From: Desertivibrio insolitus
GTDB taxonomy: Bacteria > Actinomycetota > Actinomycetes > Actinomycetales > Microbacteriaceae
Direction: 5' to 3'
DNA length: 64,000 nt
Assembly (NCBI RefSeq): GCF_017355965.1
Contig: NZ_JAFIQW010000006.1
Coordinates: forward strand, 97,216-161,215
Made by a program: the position numbers and the translations under genes. Positions 55,118 to 64,000 of this stretch are shown in pieces. Each line of letters begins with the position of its first letter. Positions within the stretch are counted from its first letter, which is position 1. Under the pieces are notes generated by a model that saw nothing but the letters and a program-made list of their open reading frames with translations, made no database searches and was not told the DNA's origin.

Positions 55118-56264
55118 CCGTCACCGCCGCCACCGGCTTCGAGGCCGCCGGAGTCGCCGCCGGCCTCAAGGCATCCGGGGGACTCGACGTCTCCCTCGTC
55201 GTCAACCGCGGACCGCTCCAGGCGGGCGCCGCCGTGTTCACGTCCAACCGGGCGAAGGCGAACCCCATCCTGTGGTCGCAGCAGGCGATCCTCGATGGCG
55301 TCGTCTCCGCGATCGTGCTCAACTCCGGCGGCGCGAACTGCTTCACGGGGGCCCAGGGCTTCCAGACGACGCACGCGACCGCCGAGCGCGTCGCCGCCGC
55401 CCTCGACATCTCGGCGGGCGACGTGCTCGTCTGCTCGACGGGCCTGATCGGCGAGCAGCTGCCGAAGGACCAGCTCCTCGCCGGGGTCGACGCCGCCGCG
55501 GCGACCCTGTCGACGACCGGCGGCGACGACGCGGCCCGCGCCATCATGACCACCGACAGCGTGCCGAAGACCGCCGTCCGCTCCGGCGACGGCTGGACCG
55601 TCGGCGGCATGGCGAAGGGTGCGGGCATGCTCGCCCCCGGACTCGCCACGATGCTCGTCGTCCTCACGACCGACGCCGCGCTCGAGGCATCCGCCCTCGA
55701 CGCCGCCCTGCGGCAGGCGACCCGCGTCAGCTTCGACCGGCTCGACTCCGACGGCTGCATGTCGACGAACGACCAGGTCACTCTGCTCGCGAGCGGCGCG
55801 TCGGGCGTGACGCCGGACGCCGCGGAGTTCACCGCCGCGCTCACCGACCTCTGCCTCGATCTCGCCCGGCAGCTGCAGCGCGACGCCGAGGGCGCGAGCC
55901 ACGACATCGCCATCGAGGTCGTCGGCGCCGCGAGCGAACAGGACGCCGTCACGGTCGGCCGCTCCGTCGCGCGGAACAACCTGTTCAAGGCCGCCATCTT
56001 CGGCAACGACCCCAACTGGGGACGGGTGCTCGCGGCGATCGGCACGACGGACGCCGCCTTCGACCCCTACGCGGTGGACGTCGCGATGAACGGCGTGCGC
56101 GTCTGCTCCGCCGGCGCCCCCGACCGGCCCCGCGACGAGGTCGACCTGACCGGCCGCGACGTGCACGTGCTCATCGACCTCAAGGCCGGAGAGCAGGCCG
56201 CGACGATCCTCACGAGCGATCTCACCCACGACTACGTGCACGAGAACAGCGCGTACTCCAGCTG

Positions 56265-56265
<1 letters not shown>
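55114..56265 (+). CDS. argJ: Glutamate N-acetyltransferase / ornithine acetyltransferase
   Basis: A 383-residue enzyme that recycles the acetyl group between acetylornithine and glutamate. It is made as a precursor that cleaves itself between Ala178 and Thr179 in [20 protein letters not shown], leaving Thr179 as nucleophile. Further landmarks are [13 protein letters not shown] and the oxyanion-hole region [10 protein letters not shown]. Whether it is bifunctional (also using acetyl-CoA) cannot be read. GTG overlaps the argC stop. Confidence 0.96.
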
Positions 56266-59262
<2,997 letters not shown>

Positions 59263-59292
59263 TCGCTCCGCACATCCCCTAGGAGAATCGCA

Positions 59293-61915
<2,623 letters not shown>

Positions 61916-61916
<1 letters not shown>

Positions 61917-62026
61917 TGGCCGGCACGCCGCGCAAGCCGCTGCTGCCGCTGCTGATCGCCATCGCGGTCACGGTGCTCGTCGGCGTGATCGTGTTCTCGC
62001 TCGTCACCGGACAGCGGCTGCTCTAG
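61916..62026 (+). CDS. 36-residue single-pass membrane peptide
   Basis: A short ORF whose ATG overlaps the argH stop. It has a basic N-terminus (MAGTPRKP), one hydrophobic helix ([21 protein letters not shown]) and a short polar end. The positive-inside pattern suggests the N-terminus is cytosolic. No family was recognised. Tight coupling between argH and the glycosylase gene (2 bases) supports translation. Confidence 0.6.
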
Positions 62027-62028
62027 GC

Positions 62029-62634
62029 GTGACGTTCGACCGCTCCCGGCTGGAGCGGCCGGCCGTCGAGGTCGCGCCGCTGCTGCTCGGCGCCGTCGTG
62101 CGGCACGGCGACGTCGCGGTGCGTCTCACCGAGGTCGAGGCGTACCACGGCGCACTCGACCCCGGCTCCCACGCCTTCCGCGGTCGCACGAACCGCAACG
62201 CGGTGATGTTCGGGCCGGCCGGGCACCTCTACACGTACTTCACCTACGGCATGCACACGTGCGCGAACGTCGTGTGCGGCACGGAGGGGGAGGCCTCCGG
62301 CGTGCTGCTGCGGGCCGGCCGCGTGATCGAGGGGATCGAGCACGCGCGAGCCCGCCGGCACACGACCCGCGACGACGACGACCTCGCGCGTGGGCCGGCC
62401 CGGCTGACCGTCGCGCTCGGCATCACCCTCGCCCACGGCGGGTGCGACCTCGCGGCCGGACCGGTCACGCTCGAACTGCCGGCCGAGTCATCCGCCTACC
62501 GCTCCGGGCCCCGCACCGGGGTGGCAGGACCGGGCGGCGACGGCGACGCGTTCCCCTGGCGGTTCTGGGTCGACGGCGACCCCACGGTGTCGCCCTACCG
62601 TGCAGCGGCCCCGCGCAGGAAGCGCACCGCGTGA
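62029..62634 (+). CDS. DNA-3-methyladenine glycosylase, AAG family
   Basis: A 201-residue alkyladenine glycosylase that removes damaged purines in base-excision repair. It has [20 protein letters not shown] (with the catalytic Glu), [20 protein letters not shown] with the intercalating Tyr, and [12 protein letters not shown] followed by [11 protein letters not shown]. Start GTG is 2 bases after the membrane peptide stop. It overlaps the DUF817 gene by 4 bases. Confidence 0.9.
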   Translation: MTFDRSRLERPAVEVAPLLLGAVVRHGDVAVRLTEVEAYHGALDPGSHAFRGRTNRNAVMFGPAGHLYTYFTYGMHTCANVVCGTEGEASGVLLRAGRVIEGIEHARARRHTTRDDDDLARGPARLTVALGITLAHGGCDLAAGPVTLELPAESSAYRSGPRTGVAGPGGDGDAFPWRFWVDGDPTVSPYRAAAPRRKRTA

Positions 62635-63542
62635 AGCGGATGACGCGCACCGAGCGCCGCCTCGACGCCGCGGCGCGTCGCGTGCTCGAGCGGCTGCCCA
62701 GCCGGGGCGCCGGCGGTGTGCTCGTCGAGGTGCTCGCGTTCGGCGCGAAGCAGGCGTGGGCCTGCGTCTTCGGCGGGGCGCTGCTCGCCGTGCTCCTCGC
62801 CGCACGGCTCTGGTACCCGGACGACGTGCCCCTCGCGCGCAACGACGCGCTGACCCTCGCGGCGCTCGCGATCCAGCTGCTCATGCTCGTCCTCCGGCTC
62901 GAGACGCCGCGCGAGCTGCGCGTGATTCTGCTGTTCCACGTCGTCGGCACGGTCATGGAGCTGTTCAAGACTGACGTGGGCTCGTGGACCTACGCCGCCG
63001 ACGGGGTGATGCGCATCGGGGGAGTACCGCTGTTCAGCGGATTCATGTATGCCGCCGTCGGCTCCTACCTCGTGCGCGTGTATCGGCTCTTCGACCTGCG
63101 CTTCGAGCGGTATCCGCGCCAGTGGGTCTGCCTCGCGGTCGCGGGGCTGGTCTACCTGAACTTCTTCACCCACCACGTGCTGCCCGACGTGCGCCTCGCC
63201 CTGTTCCTGGCGGTCGCGCTCGTCTGGGGACGGGCGATGATGCACGTCCGGGTGTTCCGCGCCCGGTTCCGGATGCCGGTGCTGCTGGCGTTCCTGCTCG
63301 TGGCGCTCTTCATCTGGTTCGCCGAGAACATCGCGACGTGGTCGGACGCCTGGTCGTACCCGGATCAGCTCGACGGCTGGCAGCCCGTCTCCATCGCGAA
63401 GCTGGGGTCGTGGTTCCTGCTCATGATCATCTCGGTGGCGCTCGTCACCTGGGTGTACCCGGCGCAGCTTCCGGATGCCGAGCGCGGGCGCCTCGAACCC
63501 GTTGCAGATTCACGCGGCCGCGGCACGGGCTCGGGGGAGTAG
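62631..63542 (+). CDS. DUF817 family integral membrane protein
   Basis: A 303-residue protein with about eight hydrophobic segments. It matches the DUF817 pattern: [72 protein letters not shown] and [16 protein letters not shown]. Function is unknown. The conserved His pair and Glu in membrane segments suggest a metal or hydrolase site, which is inference. GTG overlaps the glycosylase stop. Confidence 0.88.
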   Translation: MKRMTRTERRLDAAARRVLERLPSRGAGGVLVEVLAFGAKQAWACVFGGALLAVLLAARLWYPDDVPLARNDALTLAALAIQLLMLVLRLETPRELRVILLFHVVGTVMELFKTDVGSWTYAADGVMRIGGVPLFSGFMYAAVGSYLVRVYRLFDLRFERYPRQWVCLAVAGLVYLNFFTHHVLPDVRLALFLAVALVWGRAMMHVRVFRARFRMPVLLAFLLVALFIWFAENIATWSDAWSYPDQLDGWQPVSIAKLGSWFLLMIISVALVTWVYPAQLPDAERGRLEPVADSRGRGTGSGE

Positions 63543-63565
63543 TCCGCCGGTCCTCCTCCGGGCAC

Positions 63566-63676
63566 GGCCCGGGGAATGCACCAGGCGCCAGGGTCGTTGT
63601 CCGACGTGTCCGCTTCTCCCGTCGCCCCGGCCCGGGAATGGAGCGGACACCAGAGGCGTTGTCTCTGATGTCTGCT
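63566..63676 (+). repeat. Imperfect direct repeat downstream of the DUF817 gene
   Basis: Two units of about 48 bases (63566-63613 and 63629-63676) share GGCCCGGG, GAATG, CACCAG and CGTTGTC in the same order. Nothing else is recognised between the DUF817 stop and the rRNA promoter. Confidence 0.45.
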
Positions 63677-63770
63677 CAGGCGGACGACCCGGTCCGGTCG
63701 CTCGGCGACCGGCGCGGGAGGACCTCTTCGACGGGGTAGGCGAGCACGACACGCCCGGGTGTCACTCAGG

Positions 63771-63799
63771 TTGCGGAGCTCGAAACATCGTCGTAATGT
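63771..63799 (+). promoter_or_regulatory. Strong promoter, probably of an rRNA operon
   Basis: TTGCGG (63771-63776) and TAATGT (63794-63799) are 17 bases apart in a locally AT-richer stretch. They lie about 170 bases upstream of a pre-16S leader motif. Confidence 0.6.
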
Positions 63800-63959
63800 T
63801 TTCCCTCGTCACCCCAAAGGTGCGGGAAGCGGAAGAGCTTCTCGGCCTCAAGCGGGACCAGATACTCCCTCCGGAACAGACCCAGTCGGGGCTGTGGAGG
63901 TCGAGTAGGACAGTTGCCCTGAAGGCCAGCATGCCGTGTTCGGTGTGGTGAAGGTCAGG

Positions 63960-64000
63960 TGCGTCCGATCCTTGAGAACTCAACAGCGTGCACAATGTCA
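63960..64000 (+). other. Leader of an rRNA operon, 16S gene beyond the window
   Basis: CTTGAGAACTCAACAGCGTG (63971-63990) followed by CACAATGTCA is the characteristic antitermination/processing leader found upstream of 16S rRNA in Microbacteriaceae and relatives. The 16S gene itself is not inside the window. Confidence 0.7.

Overview
The window is high-GC, densely coding actinobacterial chromosome. Gene content and order point to the Microbacteriaceae (Micrococcales): a BACTH-type GlyRS of the single-chain class, RecA-RecX followed by MiaB-MiaA-DapF, LexA divergent from a LysM gene, infC-rpmI-rplT, gluABCD, pheST and argCJBDFGH. Many ORFs start with GTG and overlap the previous stop by 4 bases (ATGA or GTGA). 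The genus cannot be fixed by eye.

Layout. 1-3555: the 3' part of a ROK-family regulator, then an ascorbate-type PTS (IIA, IIB, IIC) closed by a clear intrinsic terminator. 3605-7568: recO, uppS, glyS, a FrnE/DsbA-like oxidoreductase and a 48-residue small protein. 7569-20450: the accessory centrepiece, a duplicated and permuted polysaccharide locus. Its order is GT2 synthase, large membrane-anchored beta-helix protein, small secreted beta-helix protein, UDP-glucose dehydrogenase, then a second dehydrogenase, a second GT2, and second large and small beta-helix proteins. This parts list (uronate precursor enzyme, processive membrane synthase, pectin-lyase-fold modifying proteins) resembles alginate or hyaluronan systems in logic, but the product is not known from sequence. 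The locus carries a duplicated promoter and leader, a GT2 5' remnant, and three homologous hairpins whose arms differ by compensated base pairs.

20474-29550: ybaK-like deacylase (minus strand), dusB, dgt, dnaG, ftsK, pgsA, cinA. 29738-32871: clgR-like regulator, DUF3046, recA (with SOS box), recX. 32953-38470: miaB, miaA, dapF, a methyltransferase (minus) and hflX. 38535-39766: lexA (minus) divergent from a small LysM membrane protein, with an SOS box on each promoter, matching the arrangement of SOS cell-division suppressors. 39865-43822: hisC, hisB, hisH, hisA/priA and an SseB-like gene. 44005-46658: DUF1844 (minus), infC with an apparent AUC start, rpmI, rplT and an rRNA methyltransferase. 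46770-50125: a glutamate-type ABC transporter. 50230-53771: pheS and pheT. 53922-62634: a possible arginine-rich leader ORF, argC-J-B-D-F-G-H, a 36-residue membrane peptide and a 3-methyladenine glycosylase. 62631-63542: a DUF817 membrane protein. The last 230 bases hold an rRNA-type promoter and leader, so a 16S gene is expected just past the end of the window.

A recurring feature is a TANNNT -10 hexamer placed 5-9 bases before the start codon of genes without a Shine-Dalgarno sequence, suggesting that leaderless transcripts are common in this genome. No tRNA, rRNA body, CRISPR array, insertion sequence or prophage was recognised.
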